From: an uncultured Clostridia bacterium
GTDB taxonomy: Bacteria > Bacillota > Clostridia > TANB77 > CAG-508
Reading direction: 5' to 3'
Assembly: GCA_948735595.1 (NCBI GenBank)
Contig: CAPXSA010000004.1
Coordinates: forward strand, 1 to 60,745
DNA: 60,745 nucleotides
Below the pieces are notes generated by a model that did no database searches, was not told the DNA's origin, and saw only the letters and a list, made by a program, of their open reading frames with translations. This document shows, piece by piece, positions 24,885 through 34,311 of this stretch (position 1 is the stretch's first letter; each line of letters opens with the position of its first letter). A program made the translations under genes and the position numbers.

Positions 24885-26501
24885 TTATTGCTGAGTGGCT
24901 GCTGTACTATCTGGTACAGGATTATTCCCTGCTGTATTTCCACTATTGCTTTGTTGATTTGTACTTGTAGTTTGTCCATTTGTTGGAGAATTTGTATTCG
25001 TAGATTGTGTATTGCCATTTACTACATTTGCATTCGTTTCTTGTGTATTATTTACTGTTGTTTCATTATTGCTTACATTATTGGTAGATTCATTAGTTAT
25101 TGTATTATTCGTAACACTATTATCTACATTGTTAGTATTTAAATTATTATTACTTGGTTCATTGTTATCTTTTATAACATATGTTTTAATATATGTTATC
25201 ACATTCATAACTTGATCATTATAAATCATGTAATAAGTTTCTTCACCTGCTGAAGTTGTTGAATATACTGTCTTTAATGCAATCGGTATTAACTCTTTAC
25301 CTGTAAAGTCTTTTATGCCATATAAATTATCTTTCTTTACAACAATTCCTTTATAATCAGGAATTAGTAAAATATTATTGGTTGTTTGCGTTGTAGAAGT
25401 TCCTGCTCCGGCACTACATCCTAAATCTTCATATTCTATTGGTAAAATCTGTCTGCCTGTTTTATCAAAAATGCCCCATAAATTACCTTTTTTAACTGGA
25501 ATACAATTATCATATAATAAATATTGGTTTTTAATATTATTACTATTAAATCGACTAGCGTCCACTCCAATTTGGTCATATTCTAAATAAACAATAATAC
25601 TTCCTGAATCATTAATTACACCTTGCTTATTACTGTTAATTACTAAATATAGCCCTGCATCTTTGTCAATTTGTTTAATTTGGTCATAGTCTGGACTAAT
25701 TTTAGTAGTGGCATCATAAGACATAATTCCCATTTTGCCTTCTGCAGTTGTTACAATAAATTCTCTTGTACTTTCTACATATTGGATACTAGTATATTTT
25801 GTTCCTAACACTTCATTTCCAGATAAATCAGATACTCCATAATAATTATCTGTATTCTTGACAATTAATCTATCATCTAATAATGCTTTTTGGTTACTAA
25901 AATTGGTTCCATCTCCTGCAATTGCTGAATCCTCAAATTGTGCAGCATACTGCGTTACTAAATATGGTAGTGTATAAATAGTAATTCTATTTTGTTCCTG
26001 ACTATAATTAAATATAAGATTAAATGCCCTTTCTGCTCCTTCTTTTGTTGTATATAACACACCATTTATCATCTTTACAGGTTCATTAATCGTAAAATAT
26101 TCATAATCATTTCCCTTTGTCAAAAGCTTATAAATTTTATCTGAGTTCATAGTAAAAGATGCTATTTCATTAGTACATTGTACATAACATTTCGTGTTAT
26201 CCTCAGCATATTGCTTATAATCTCCGCTATATGATTCATATCCTACAAATTCTGCAAATGCTCGAATTGGAACATATACTTGTCCATTTTGTATTAACAA
26301 AATATTTTCCAAATTAGAACTTGTTTTTCCATCTATTGTAATTTTTAATTGTGTTGACTCCCAATAATACATAAAAGCAATTAAACCAATGCAAACAAAA
26401 AGTAATAATACTAAAACTATTCCTATTATTTTCATCCACTTTTTTGCTTTTAGTTGGTCATTGCTAGGTTCATAATTGTTATTGCCAATTAAATCATTCA
26501 T
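24885..26501 (-). CDS. WG-repeat surface protein with stalk domain
   Basis: A 538-residue membrane-anchored protein. A helix at about residues 20-42 is followed by a copper amine oxidase N-terminal-like stalk domain (NGQVYVPIRAFAEFVGY), about five WG/KWG repeats (GIFDKTGRQILPIEYEDL, YGIKDFTGKELIPI) and an Asn/Thr/Ser-rich C-terminal tail. I start it at the ATG 26499-26501 because GAGGAAAAT lies just upstream. The in-frame extension to 26576 is translation of a dispersed repeat (RKRNVPNLT) and not protein. Probably extracellular, binding unknown. Confidence 0.8.
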   Translation of the reverse strand: MNDLIGNNNYEPSNDQLKAKKWMKIIGIVLVLLLFVCIGLIAFMYYWESTQLKITIDGKTSSNLENILLIQNGQVYVPIRAFAEFVGYESYSGDYKQYAEDNTKCYVQCTNEIASFTMNSDKIYKLLTKGNDYEYFTINEPVKMINGVLYTTKEGAERAFNLIFNYSQEQNRITIYTLPYLVTQYAAQFEDSAIAGDGTNFSNQKALLDDRLIVKNTDNYYGVSDLSGNEVLGTKYTSIQYVESTREFIVTTAEGKMGIMSYDATTKISPDYDQIKQIDKDAGLYLVINSNKQGVINDSGSIIVYLEYDQIGVDASRFNSNNIKNQYLLYDNCIPVKKGNLWGIFDKTGRQILPIEYEDLGCSAGAGTSTTQTTNNILLIPDYKGIVVKKDNLYGIKDFTGKELIPIALKTVYSTTSAGEETYYMIYNDQVMNVITYIKTYVIKDNNEPSNNNLNTNNVDNSVTNNTITNESTNNVSNNETTVNNTQETNANVVNGNTQSTNTNSPTNGQTTSTNQQSNSGNTAGNNPVPDSTAATQQ

Positions 26502-26516
26502 ATTTTCCTCCTCTTT

Positions 26517-26567
26517 TGTCAGGTTGGGGACGTTCCTTTTTCTGACATTCTTGTCAGGTTTGTGACA
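26517..26567. repeat. Dispersed palindromic repeat, GGGGACGTT family (copy B)
   Basis: TGTCAGGTTGGGGACGTTCC followed by TTTTTCTGACA and a second TGTCAG...TGACA arm. It is almost identical to the unit at 39964 and lies between tgt and the WG-repeat gene, where it can create a false N-terminal extension. Confidence 0.75.
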
Positions 26568-26576
26568 CACCTTCAA

Positions 26577-27704
26577 CTAACTTTCGTAACCATATTTTTT
26601 ATAAAACTCATTTTTAAAGTTTTCTAAATTATCGTTCTCTATTTCTATTCTAACTCTTTCCATCAATTTCGTCAAGAAATATAAATTATGAATGGATAAT
26701 AATCTATCACCTAATATTTCTTTTGTTTTGACTAAATGTCTAATATATGCTCTTGTATAATTGCGACAAGTATAGCAGTCACATTCTGGGTCCAATGGTC
26801 CCCAATCTCTTTCATAAGTTGCGTTACGAACCACTACTTTACCATTCCATGTCATAGCAGTTCCATTTCTTGCAATTCTTGTTGGAAGTACACAATCACA
26901 CATATCAATTCCACTAAGTGCTGCTTCTATTAAATAGTCTGGTGTTCCTACTCCCATTAAATATCTTGGTTTATTCTCTGGCATAAGTGGCGTTGTATAA
27001 TATAGCATTTTCAAGAATTCTTCTTTTGGTTCTCCTACGCTGATTCCTCCTATTGCATACCCTGGAAAATCTAATTCAATTAAGTCTTTTGCAGACTGTT
27101 GTCTTAAATCTTCATAAAATCCACCTTGAATAATACCAAATAAGGCTTGTTTATCTGTGGTCTTGTGTGCTGCTTTGCAACGTTTTGCCCATCTTGTTGT
27201 TCTTTCCATAGATTGTTTGGTATATTCATATGTTTCAGGATATTTCACACATTCATCAAATGACATAATAATATCAGCACCAAGTGCTTCTTCTATTTCC
27301 ATTACTTTTTCTGGTGAAAAGAAATGCTTACTCCCATCCAAATGTGACTTAAATTCTACACCTTCTTCTGTAATAGTTCTTAAATCACTCAAACTAAATA
27401 CTTGAAAACCTCCACAATCTGTTAAAATAGGTCTATCCCATTTCATAAAATTGTGAAGTCCACCTGCTTCTTTTACTAAGTCATGTCCTGGTCTTAGGTA
27501 CAAGTGATATGTGTTCGACAAAATAATTTGCGCCCCTATTTCTTTTAATTCTTCTGGTGTCATTGATTTTACTGTTGCTTGTGTACCCACTGGCATAAAT
27601 ACTGGTGTTTGTATATCTCCATGTGGTGTATGCACTACTCCTCGTCTTGCTCCTGTTTTACTATCTTTATGTAACAATTCATATGTTACTGCTGGCTTGT
27701 CCAT
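26577..27704 (-). CDS. tgt: Queuine tRNA-ribosyltransferase
   Basis: Tgt swaps guanine 34 for preQ1 in GUN-anticodon tRNAs. Catalytic Asp motifs are visible in LTDCGGFQVFSL and DMCDCVLPTR, as are the substrate loop GIIQGGFYEDLR, GGISVGEP, and the zinc site CDCYTCRNYTRAYIRHL with its later His. The length of 375 is normal. QueA, the next enzyme in queuosine synthesis, lies upstream on the same strand with a kinase gene between. The preQ1 synthesis genes are not in the window. Confidence 0.97.
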   Translation of the reverse strand: MDKPAVTYELLHKDSKTGARRGVVHTPHGDIQTPVFMPVGTQATVKSMTPEELKEIGAQIILSNTYHLYLRPGHDLVKEAGGLHNFMKWDRPILTDCGGFQVFSLSDLRTITEEGVEFKSHLDGSKHFFSPEKVMEIEEALGADIIMSFDECVKYPETYEYTKQSMERTTRWAKRCKAAHKTTDKQALFGIIQGGFYEDLRQQSAKDLIELDFPGYAIGGISVGEPKEEFLKMLYYTTPLMPENKPRYLMGVGTPDYLIEAALSGIDMCDCVLPTRIARNGTAMTWNGKVVVRNATYERDWGPLDPECDCYTCRNYTRAYIRHLVKTKEILGDRLLSIHNLYFLTKLMERVRIEIENDNLENFKNEFYKKYGYES

Positions 27705-28296
27705 TTTCCCCTCCTATAATTGACTTGATACATTTATCAATATCGAATTCTTCAATATCTTCTACTTTTATTACTTTTCCCAAATTAATGCAATTTGAAG
27801 TTAAATTATCATATTCTTTCTTTAAGGTATTATATTCATATTCAAAATATGGCTCATATTTCTCCTTCTTCTTAAGACTATATTCTTGTAAATAATGGGA
27901 TGGATGCCTTTCTACAGAATGTTCTCTAATTTTTAGCCTCTCCCAAATCGTGTCAAAATCTTTTGCAAATAGATGTATAGTATATGCTTGATAATCGTAC
28001 TTGGTTATCATCTTCTCGAAAAATGTTATCCATTGCTTTTTAAATGGATACTCTACAATAATCACTTCATCATTTCTCTTCATTGCTTCTTCTATTAGCA
28101 TTTTATATACCTTTTTATAAAGTAACTGCAATTCCTTTTTCTGTCCTTTATCCTTAAAGCCCATAATATCATAGATATCTTCTGCTAAAATATCTAATGA
28201 TATTAAAGTACTATTTTCTATTTTTTGATACATTTTCTTTGCAAGAGTTGATTTTCCTACTCCACTAATACCTGATATAATAATCAATTTCTTCAT
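27679..28296 (-). CDS. P-loop kinase-like protein
   Basis: A 205-residue cytoplasmic protein with Walker A GISGVGKST at about residues 8-16, a DILAEDIYD segment, and an Arg-rich lid (RLKIREHSVERHPSHYLQEY). This is the layout of small nucleoside or AAA_33-type kinases. Its last 26 bases overlap the start of tgt and contain tgt's AGGAGGGG ribosome site, so the two are translationally coupled. Substrate unknown. Confidence 0.7.
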   Translation of the reverse strand: MKKLIIISGISGVGKSTLAKKMYQKIENSTLISLDILAEDIYDIMGFKDKGQKKELQLLYKKVYKMLIEEAMKRNDEVIIVEYPFKKQWITFFEKMITKYDYQAYTIHLFAKDFDTIWERLKIREHSVERHPSHYLQEYSLKKKEKYEPYFEYEYNTLKKEYDNLTSNCINLGKVIKVEDIEEFDIDKCIKSIIGGENGQASSNI

Positions 28297-28329
28297 TTTT
28301 TTCTCCTATTTTATCAGTTTCGAGACATA

Positions 28330-28362
28330 TGTCGCACTTAACTAACGTCCCCAAGTGCGACA
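28330..28362. repeat. Dispersed palindromic repeat, GGGGACGTT family (copy C)
   Basis: TGTCGCAC ... GTGCGACA inverted repeat with the core AACGTCCCC. It is the reverse-complement twin of the unit at 4865-4895 (one base different). It lies 1 bp after the queA stop codon and may double as its terminator. Confidence 0.75.
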
Positions 28363-28363
28363 T

Positions 28364-29419
28364 TCACTTAATAAACATCGCATCTCCAAAGCTAAAGAAA
28401 CGATACTTCTCTTTTACTGCTTCTTCATAAGCTTTCATGACAAAATCCTTTTCTGCCAAAGCAGATACTAACATAATTAAAGTAGATTCTGGTAAATGGA
28501 AATTGGTAATTAAGCAGTCTAAGCATTTAAACTGATATCCTGGATAAATAAAAATATTGGTATCGCTCTCGACTTCTTCTACCATACCATTTTCATCTGC
28601 TATTGATTCTAATACTCTACAAGAAGTAGTACCTACTGCAATGACTCTATGTCCTTCACGTTTTGCCTTGTTAATCTTATCTGCATCTTCTTGTTTGATA
28701 TAGAAATGCTCTGAATGCATATCATGTTCTTCCACATTTTCTACTTTAACTGGTCTAAAAGTTCCTATTCCAACATGCAAAGTAACATTAGCAATTTCTA
28801 CGCCTTTTTCCTTAATTTTCTCTAATAGCTCATCTGTAAAATGCAAACCTGCTGTTGGTGCTGCTGCTGAACCTTCATATTTTGCATACACTGTCTGATA
28901 TCTATCTCTCTCTTTCAATTTCTCATGAATATATGGTGGCAATGGCATTAAGCCAATTTCATTTAAAATCTCATTAAAAATGCCTTCATATTCGAACTTT
29001 ACTTTTCTACTTCCACCTTCTAATTGCTCTAAAATTTCTGCCTTTAGTAAAACTCTAGGATTATCACCTTTTTCTAATAAACCTTCTCCAAAAATAACTT
29101 TGGTACCCGGCTTTAATTTTCTTCCCGGCTTTACCATAACTTCCCATATATCACCTTCTATTCGGTGTAATAATAAGAACTCTACATGTGCACCTGTTTC
29201 TTCTTTTACTCCATACAAACGAGCAGGAATAACTTTTGTATTATTCCTAACCAAACAATCTCCTGGTTCTAAATAATCAATAATATCTTTAAAAATCTTA
29301 TGGTCAATTGATTGTTCTTTTCTATCTAATACCATTAATCTAGATTGATCTCTATTTTGAATTGGTACTTGTGCTATTAATTCTTTGGGTAAGTCATAAT
29401 TAAAATCTGCTACTTTCAT
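28364..29419 (-). CDS. queA: S-adenosylmethionine:tRNA ribosyltransferase-isomerase
   Basis: QueA uses SAM to turn preQ1-tRNA into epoxyqueuosine-tRNA. The family landmarks are present: FNYDLPKELIAQVPIQNRDQ and SRLMVLDR at the N-terminus, VRNNTKVIPARLYG, the AAPTAGLHFT core, HVGIGTFRPV, TSCRVLESI, and LITNFHLPESTLIMLVSALA. The length of 351 is normal. It shares direction with tgt about 0.7 kb downstream. Confidence 0.97.
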   Translation of the reverse strand: MKVADFNYDLPKELIAQVPIQNRDQSRLMVLDRKEQSIDHKIFKDIIDYLEPGDCLVRNNTKVIPARLYGVKEETGAHVEFLLLHRIEGDIWEVMVKPGRKLKPGTKVIFGEGLLEKGDNPRVLLKAEILEQLEGGSRKVKFEYEGIFNEILNEIGLMPLPPYIHEKLKERDRYQTVYAKYEGSAAAPTAGLHFTDELLEKIKEKGVEIANVTLHVGIGTFRPVKVENVEEHDMHSEHFYIKQEDADKINKAKREGHRVIAVGTTSCRVLESIADENGMVEEVESDTNIFIYPGYQFKCLDCLITNFHLPESTLIMLVSALAEKDFVMKAYEEAVKEKYRFFSFGDAMFIK

Positions 29420-29456
29420 TTTGTTCCTTTCTTTTCTCTATATAGTAATTATAATT

Positions 29457-29600
29457 ATTCTAAGTCAAAATGTATAATATAAGTGAAGTCTGCGCAAGGT
29501 GAGCTTGCGAACACCTTCCGTTGCTTTCTTATATTTGTTTTTAGTATATGAAAGCAACGGACAGCAAAGACAAACGTTATTATACATTTCGACTTAGAAT
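29457..29600. repeat. MITE-like palindromic element
   Basis: A 144-bp unit with 23-bp terminal inverted repeats (ATTCTAAGTC-A/G-AAATGTATAATA, one mismatch) at 29457-29479 and 29578-29600. It contains a second perfect 11-bp inverted repeat (CCGTTGCTTTC, 29518-29528 and 29550-29560). It carries no gene. The right end touches the stop codon of the metalloprotease gene. It looks like a miniature transposable element, though a structured RNA is possible. Confidence 0.55.
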
Positions 29601-30962
29601 TATAATACTTCTTGCTCCTGATAACTACTAAACACCCTACTAACCCTATCAAAAACACTTCTAATCACTTCAATAAAGTTTTCAGGTTCTTTTAATACTT
29701 TCATCTGTCTACCATATTTAAAATTGCTCTCATGTGTTGGTTTATAACTAAACACTTCTTCTGGCAAGCCTATCATTTTTCCATTATCATTAATTTCTTT
29801 ATTCATATAAGCAATATACCATTTCTTTTGTCCTTCTAATCTTTCTTCCCTATATCCATATTTTGCATAATCATGTAAAGCTGGAATTTCATATCCATAT
29901 TCCTGTGCATTTCTTTCTAAAGTATGCAAAAATTCATGAATATACACTTCTTCTGGGAATGTATTAATACGATAGTGATATTTATAGGCATAATTGTTTT
30001 CACTATCTGGCAAACGAATATTAGAATATCCAATTCCTAAATATTGCATTCCTCCAAGTCCTATCCAGTCATTGGTTAAAGTATTACTACCTTTTTGTAA
30101 ATTTGCCATTCTAATTCCAATATAAATATGGTCATATTCATTTTTCTCTACATAATCTTTGATATATTCATGCACATCTTCTACTGAGACATAATAACCA
30201 TTTTCTTCATCATAAGAAAGCGATTTTATTGGTTCATTAATGGTATATATATCATAGGTGACACTCATTTTGTTGCGGCTCATGGTTTTAATAGAATCTT
30301 TAAATCTTCTCATATCATCTTTTAAATCTTGTATATCGCTATCAGACATTTTTAGGCTAACATGTTCTAGCTTTCCTTTTACTTCCACATCAACATCTAT
30401 TTGCGGAAAAATGAAACAAACAAATTTCCATTGATTACTTTGACTTGCTATTCCTTCTTCTATCTTAAAATCAGAAAACCAAGCTGTTCCCTTTGACTTT
30501 TCTTCATAACCGCCTAGGCGAAAGCTAACATCTACTTCTTTTCTATCTTTGGAATTGAAATAAAAGGTAAGTTCTTGTCAATCTTGTCTTCCTGATAGCA
30601 TAATAGAACGCTCTGTGGTACCTGCAATAGCCACATGTGCTCCTCCTGATTTTGTGTTATTTTCATTGATAACATTTTCAACCTTTACTTTGCAACTTAC
30701 TTTATATGGAGTATTGGGTGTTACTGAAACTGTTTCGTAAAACATCGCATCATTATAGTCTGTATTTTCTATTTTATAGCTATCCATTTTAGAACATTTT
30801 ACCTCTTGGTCTCGAACAAATTCTGTCTTTTCTCGCTCTCGTACACTTTTGATAAAATCATTATAATTATATTTGCTATAAATAACAACCAAAGCAATAA
30901 TGGATGTTACCATTATTGCTATTGATAGAATATGTTTCACAATTTTATTTCCGTCTTCTCAT
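29600..30962 (-). pseudogene. Membrane-anchored HEFLH metalloprotease, with CGG frameshift and in-frame TGA
   Basis: The likely start is ATG 30960-30962 (AAAGGGG eight bases upstream), giving M-R-R, then CGG (30951-30953). Skipping its C yields GNKIVKHILSIAIMVTSIIA, an N-terminal anchor, in frame with all that follows. Next is a carbohydrate-binding-like beta domain (VSVTPNTPYKVSCKV, AGTTERSIMLSG). At 30578-30580 the frame has TGA where relatives of such domains have Trp (D-W-QELTFYF). After that the same frame stays open to 29600 and contains the zinc site IHEFLHTLER. It is either a nonsense mutant or read through. Without the upstream ATG a GTG at 30940 would be the start, with a poor ribosome site. 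Confidence 0.6.
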
Positions 30963-31007
30963 TACTCAATCCCCTTTATAGTATTATCATATTACAAAGA
31001 TAGAACA

Positions 31008-33776
31008 TTAAGAAATAGAGTCACTACATCTATGACAAATAGTTGGATTCTCTTTGTCTTCTCCTACTGTTGTAGAATATTTCCAACATCTTTCGCATTT
31101 TTCACCTTCTGCTACTTCTACTTTCACAGCTAATTTTTCTGTTTGGTCTGTTGGTTTTTCTTCAACTTGTAAATTAGATACAATAAATACTGTTTCTAAT
31201 TGTTCCCTATTTTCTTTTAAGAAACTATATTCTTTCTCATCTGCCAATAACGTCACTTTTGCATTTAAAGAATGACCAATTACTTTTTCACTTCTTGCTA
31301 CTTCTAGTTCTTTTGCTACCATCTCTTTTAACTCTAAGATGTGATTCCATTTCTCTTCTAATTTATGGTTCTCATATTCGCTATCTACTTCTGGCCAATA
31401 ATTTAGCATTACACTTTCCGTATTTTCGTCTTTTTTATGTGGCATATAACTCCAAATCTCTTCAGTTGTATAGCAAATCATTGGTGCTAACATTTTTACT
31501 AGGCTGTCTAAAATAATATACATAGCAGTTTGCGCTGACTTTCTTTCTACGGAGTCTGGCTTTGAAGTATATAGTCTATCTTTGATAATATCTAAATAGA
31601 AGTTACTCATATCTGATACACAGAATTGGTTGATATCGTGATATACCATATGGAAATTGAAGTCCTCGTAATTTTGTGTACAATTCTTGACTAATTGATA
31701 TAGTCTTAATAATGCCCATTTATCGATTTCAAGCATATCGCTATAACTTACTTGTTTTTCTGGGTCAAAGTCTGCAATATTTCCTAAGATATATCTTGCT
31801 GTATTTCTAATCTTCCTATATGCTTCACTAATTTGCTTTAAAATATCCCTAGAAATGCTAATATCTGTTTTAAAGTCAGAAGATAATACCCAAAGTCTTA
31901 AAATGTCTGCACCATATTCTTTAATAATATCTTGTGGACTAATTCCATTTCCTAAAGATTTCGACATTTTTCTTCCGTCTTCATCAATAACCCAACCATG
32001 TGTTAAAATTGCTTTATATGGAGATACCCCTTGTGTTGCAACAGAAGTTAGAAGTGATGATTGGAACCAACCTCTATATTGGTCATGTCCTTCTAAGTAT
32101 AAATCTGCCGGATAGTCAATTCCTCTTTCCACTAATACTGCTTGATGAGAAGAACCAGAGTCAAACCATACATCCATAATATCTGTTTCTTTTTTGAATT
32201 CATGGCTTCCACAATGAGGACAAGTTGCCCCTTCTACCATTAAATCTTTTTCATCTAAATCATACCAAGCATTGGAACCTTTTTCTCTAAAGATTTGCTT
32301 AATTTTCTCAAATCCCTCTTTTGTAGCATATTCTTCGCCACATTCTTTACAATAGAAAATTGGAATTGGCACACCCCAAGTACGTTGTCTAGAAATACAC
32401 CAGTCATTTCTATCCTTTACCATGCTAGTAATTCTTTCTTCTCCCCAACTTGGTGTCCATTTAACGGTTTTGATGGCATCTAATGTTTCTTTTCTAAATC
32501 CGTCAACTGATGCAAACCATTGGTCTGTTGCTCTAATGATAATTGGATTTTTACATCTCCAACAATGTGGATAAGAGTGGCTAATTTTTTCTGTTGCTAA
32601 TAAATAGCCATTGTCTTGTAACCAGTTTGTAATAACTTTGTTAGACTCTTCACAAGATAAACCTGCAAATTGTCCTGCTTTTTCTGTTTGATATCCTTTT
32701 CCATCTACACATACAATAATTTCTAATCCATTTTTTAATCCACATAAGTAGTCCTCTTTACCATAGCTAGGTGCTGTATGAACTGCACCAGTACCTGTTC
32801 CAAGTTCTACGTTAACTGTATCCTCACTTCCAATAACAACTTTAGAAGTCCTTCCTGCAAATGGATGTTGACATAGAATTCCCTCTAGCTCTGCTCCTTG
32901 CATTGTCTTGATAGTTTTGTAATCTGTTATCCCTGCTGTTTCCATAACTCTTGCTACTTCTGATGTTGCCATAACTAGCTTTTCTGCGCCTGTGTCAATC
33001 ACACTATATTCAAATTCTCCACCAACAGTAATACCAGTGTTACCTGGTAAAGTCCAAGGTGTTGTTGTCCAAATTACAACTTTCATATCATTCTCTAGTA
33101 CACCTTTTCCCTCTACTACTGGAAATTTTACGTAAATAGATACATTATCTACATCTTTATATTCAATTTCAGCTTCTGCGAGTGCTGTTTCGCAGTCTGT
33201 ACACCAATAAACAGGCTTTAATCCTTTATAAATATAGCCTTTTTGATACATATCTGCAAACACACCAATTTGTCTTGCTTCAAATTCTGGATCTAATGTA
33301 ATATATGGATGTTCCCAATCTCCAAGTACACCTAATCTTTGGAATCCTTCTGTTTGCTTTCCAACATATTCTAGTGCAAATTCATGGCAAATATCTCTGA
33401 ATTTAGAAACGCTCATTTCTTCACGTTTAATACCTAATTTTTGAATTGCTTTTTTCTCTGTTGGAAGTCCATGTGTGTCATATCCTGGTACATATGGTGT
33501 ATAATATCCTTGTAAGTTTTTGAAACGTACAATAGTATCTTTTAATACTTTGTTTAAAGCATGCCCCATATGGATTTCTCCATTGGCATATGGAGGTCCA
33601 TCATGTAACACATATGATTTTTTTCCTTCATTCTTTTTTAGCATTTTTTCATATAAGCCATTATCCAAAACTGCTTCTTTGATTTTTGGCTCTTTTTCTG
33701 GTAAGTTTCCTCTCATTGGAAATTCTGTGTTTGGTAAATTTAATGTTTGTCCATAGTCTTTCTTTTCTTCTGACAT
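31008..33776 (-). CDS. ileS: Isoleucyl-tRNA synthetase
   Basis: A class I synthetase, bacterial type, about 922 residues. The HIGH motif is HMGH at residues 69-72 (GPPYANGEIHMGHALNK). The editing domain has WTTTPWTLPGNTG, the KMSKS loop is DGRKMSKSLGN, and the C-terminal zinc finger is CERCWKY...CHRC. I start at the ATG 33776 (MSEEKKDYGQ) preceded by GAGGGGGAA. The extension to 33815 lies in the T-box terminator. Regulated by uncharged tRNA-Ile through the leader at 33805-34188. Confidence 0.97.
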   Translation of the reverse strand: MSEEKKDYGQTLNLPNTEFPMRGNLPEKEPKIKEAVLDNGLYEKMLKKNEGKKSYVLHDGPPYANGEIHMGHALNKVLKDTIVRFKNLQGYYTPYVPGYDTHGLPTEKKAIQKLGIKREEMSVSKFRDICHEFALEYVGKQTEGFQRLGVLGDWEHPYITLDPEFEARQIGVFADMYQKGYIYKGLKPVYWCTDCETALAEAEIEYKDVDNVSIYVKFPVVEGKGVLENDMKVVIWTTTPWTLPGNTGITVGGEFEYSVIDTGAEKLVMATSEVARVMETAGITDYKTIKTMQGAELEGILCQHPFAGRTSKVVIGSEDTVNVELGTGTGAVHTAPSYGKEDYLCGLKNGLEIIVCVDGKGYQTEKAGQFAGLSCEESNKVITNWLQDNGYLLATEKISHSYPHCWRCKNPIIIRATDQWFASVDGFRKETLDAIKTVKWTPSWGEERITSMVKDRNDWCISRQRTWGVPIPIFYCKECGEEYATKEGFEKIKQIFREKGSNAWYDLDEKDLMVEGATCPHCGSHEFKKETDIMDVWFDSGSSHQAVLVERGIDYPADLYLEGHDQYRGWFQSSLLTSVATQGVSPYKAILTHGWVIDEDGRKMSKSLGNGISPQDIIKEYGADILRLWVLSSDFKTDISISRDILKQISEAYRKIRNTARYILGNIADFDPEKQVSYSDMLEIDKWALLRLYQLVKNCTQNYEDFNFHMVYHDINQFCVSDMSNFYLDIIKDRLYTSKPDSVERKSAQTAMYIILDSLVKMLAPMICYTTEEIWSYMPHKKDENTESVMLNYWPEVDSEYENHKLEEKWNHILELKEMVAKELEVARSEKVIGHSLNAKVTLLADEKEYSFLKENREQLETVFIVSNLQVEEKPTDQTEKLAVKVEVAEGEKCERCWKYSTTVGEDKENPTICHRCSDSIS

Positions 33777-33804
33777 TATGATTCCCCCTCTATTTTTTGA
33801 ATAC

Positions 33805-34188
33805 AAACAAGCCATTTCGTCTTATTATTTAGGACGAAATGGCTTCAAACTTCCGTGGTACCACCTAACTTAAAAGAATATCATTTTCTTATTATTCTTT
33901 TCACTCATTTTCTTTTAACGCAAGAATTACGATTGAATTTACTACTGTTTCAATTCAATAGCTAAAAGGTGATAACAATAAGCTATTTTCCTTGCCAAAC
34001 TCTCAGCAAGTTATTTGGCTCTCTGTTAGGCTTTTTACTTTATCGTGTTGTCCTTTATTATTGCTTTTTTTCTATATTCTAGGAAATTACCTGCGTAGCA
34101 TGTAATTGACGTAGAAGATAGTTATTGCGATTGTTACAGTTTCTTAATGCTTTTAGCATTTAGAAATTGTTAATATCGTTTTCCTATG
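33805..34188 (-). promoter_or_regulatory. T-box riboswitch of ileS (Ile specifier)
   Basis: The conserved antiterminator bulge GGTGGTACCACGG is at 33853-33865. The terminator hairpin AAGCCATTTCGT / ACGAAATGGCTT (33809-33845) follows, just ahead of ileS. The Stem I 3' side carries GTTATCACCTTTTAGC, and its ATC (33971-33973) is the probable isoleucine specifier. An uncharged tRNA-Ile would prevent termination and raise ileS expression. Confidence 0.93.
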
Positions 34189-34194
34189 GCATTT

Positions 34195-34223
34195 AGTGTA
34201 TCATATTTTTTGTAGTTTTTCAA
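34195..34223 (-). promoter_or_regulatory. Promoter of the ileS leader
   Basis: On the minus strand TTGAAA (34218-34223) and TACACT (34195-34200) are 17 bases apart, just upstream of the T-box leader. Confidence 0.55.
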
Positions 34224-34267
34224 GGGGGTAAAATTAATTTTATTTACCCCTAATTTTATTAAGTGGT

Positions 34268-34296
34268 AAAGCCCGCTTGCTAAGCAAGCGGGCTTT
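34268..34296 (-). terminator. Perfect terminator of cassette 2
   Basis: AAAGCCCGCTTGC and GCAAGCGGGCTTT pair perfectly over a 3-base loop, GC-rich in an AT-rich setting, about 15 bp after the cassette 2 stop. Confidence 0.85.
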
Positions 34297-34311
34297 ATTT
34301 TGTTGACCTAT

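Noticed and set aside
26502..26576. N-terminal extension of the WG-repeat protein
   Set aside because: It is translation of a dispersed repeat, and a ribosome site supports the ATG at 26501.
29455..29658. Short minus-strand reading frame across the MITE-like element
   Set aside because: It overlaps the inverted repeats, has no ribosome site, and resembles no protein.
29600..30962. Genetic code with TGA as Trp
   Set aside because: TGA ends dinD (34630), the M6 protease (43918) and the YjbR-MGMT gene (56851) at natural C-termini, so it is a working stop here.
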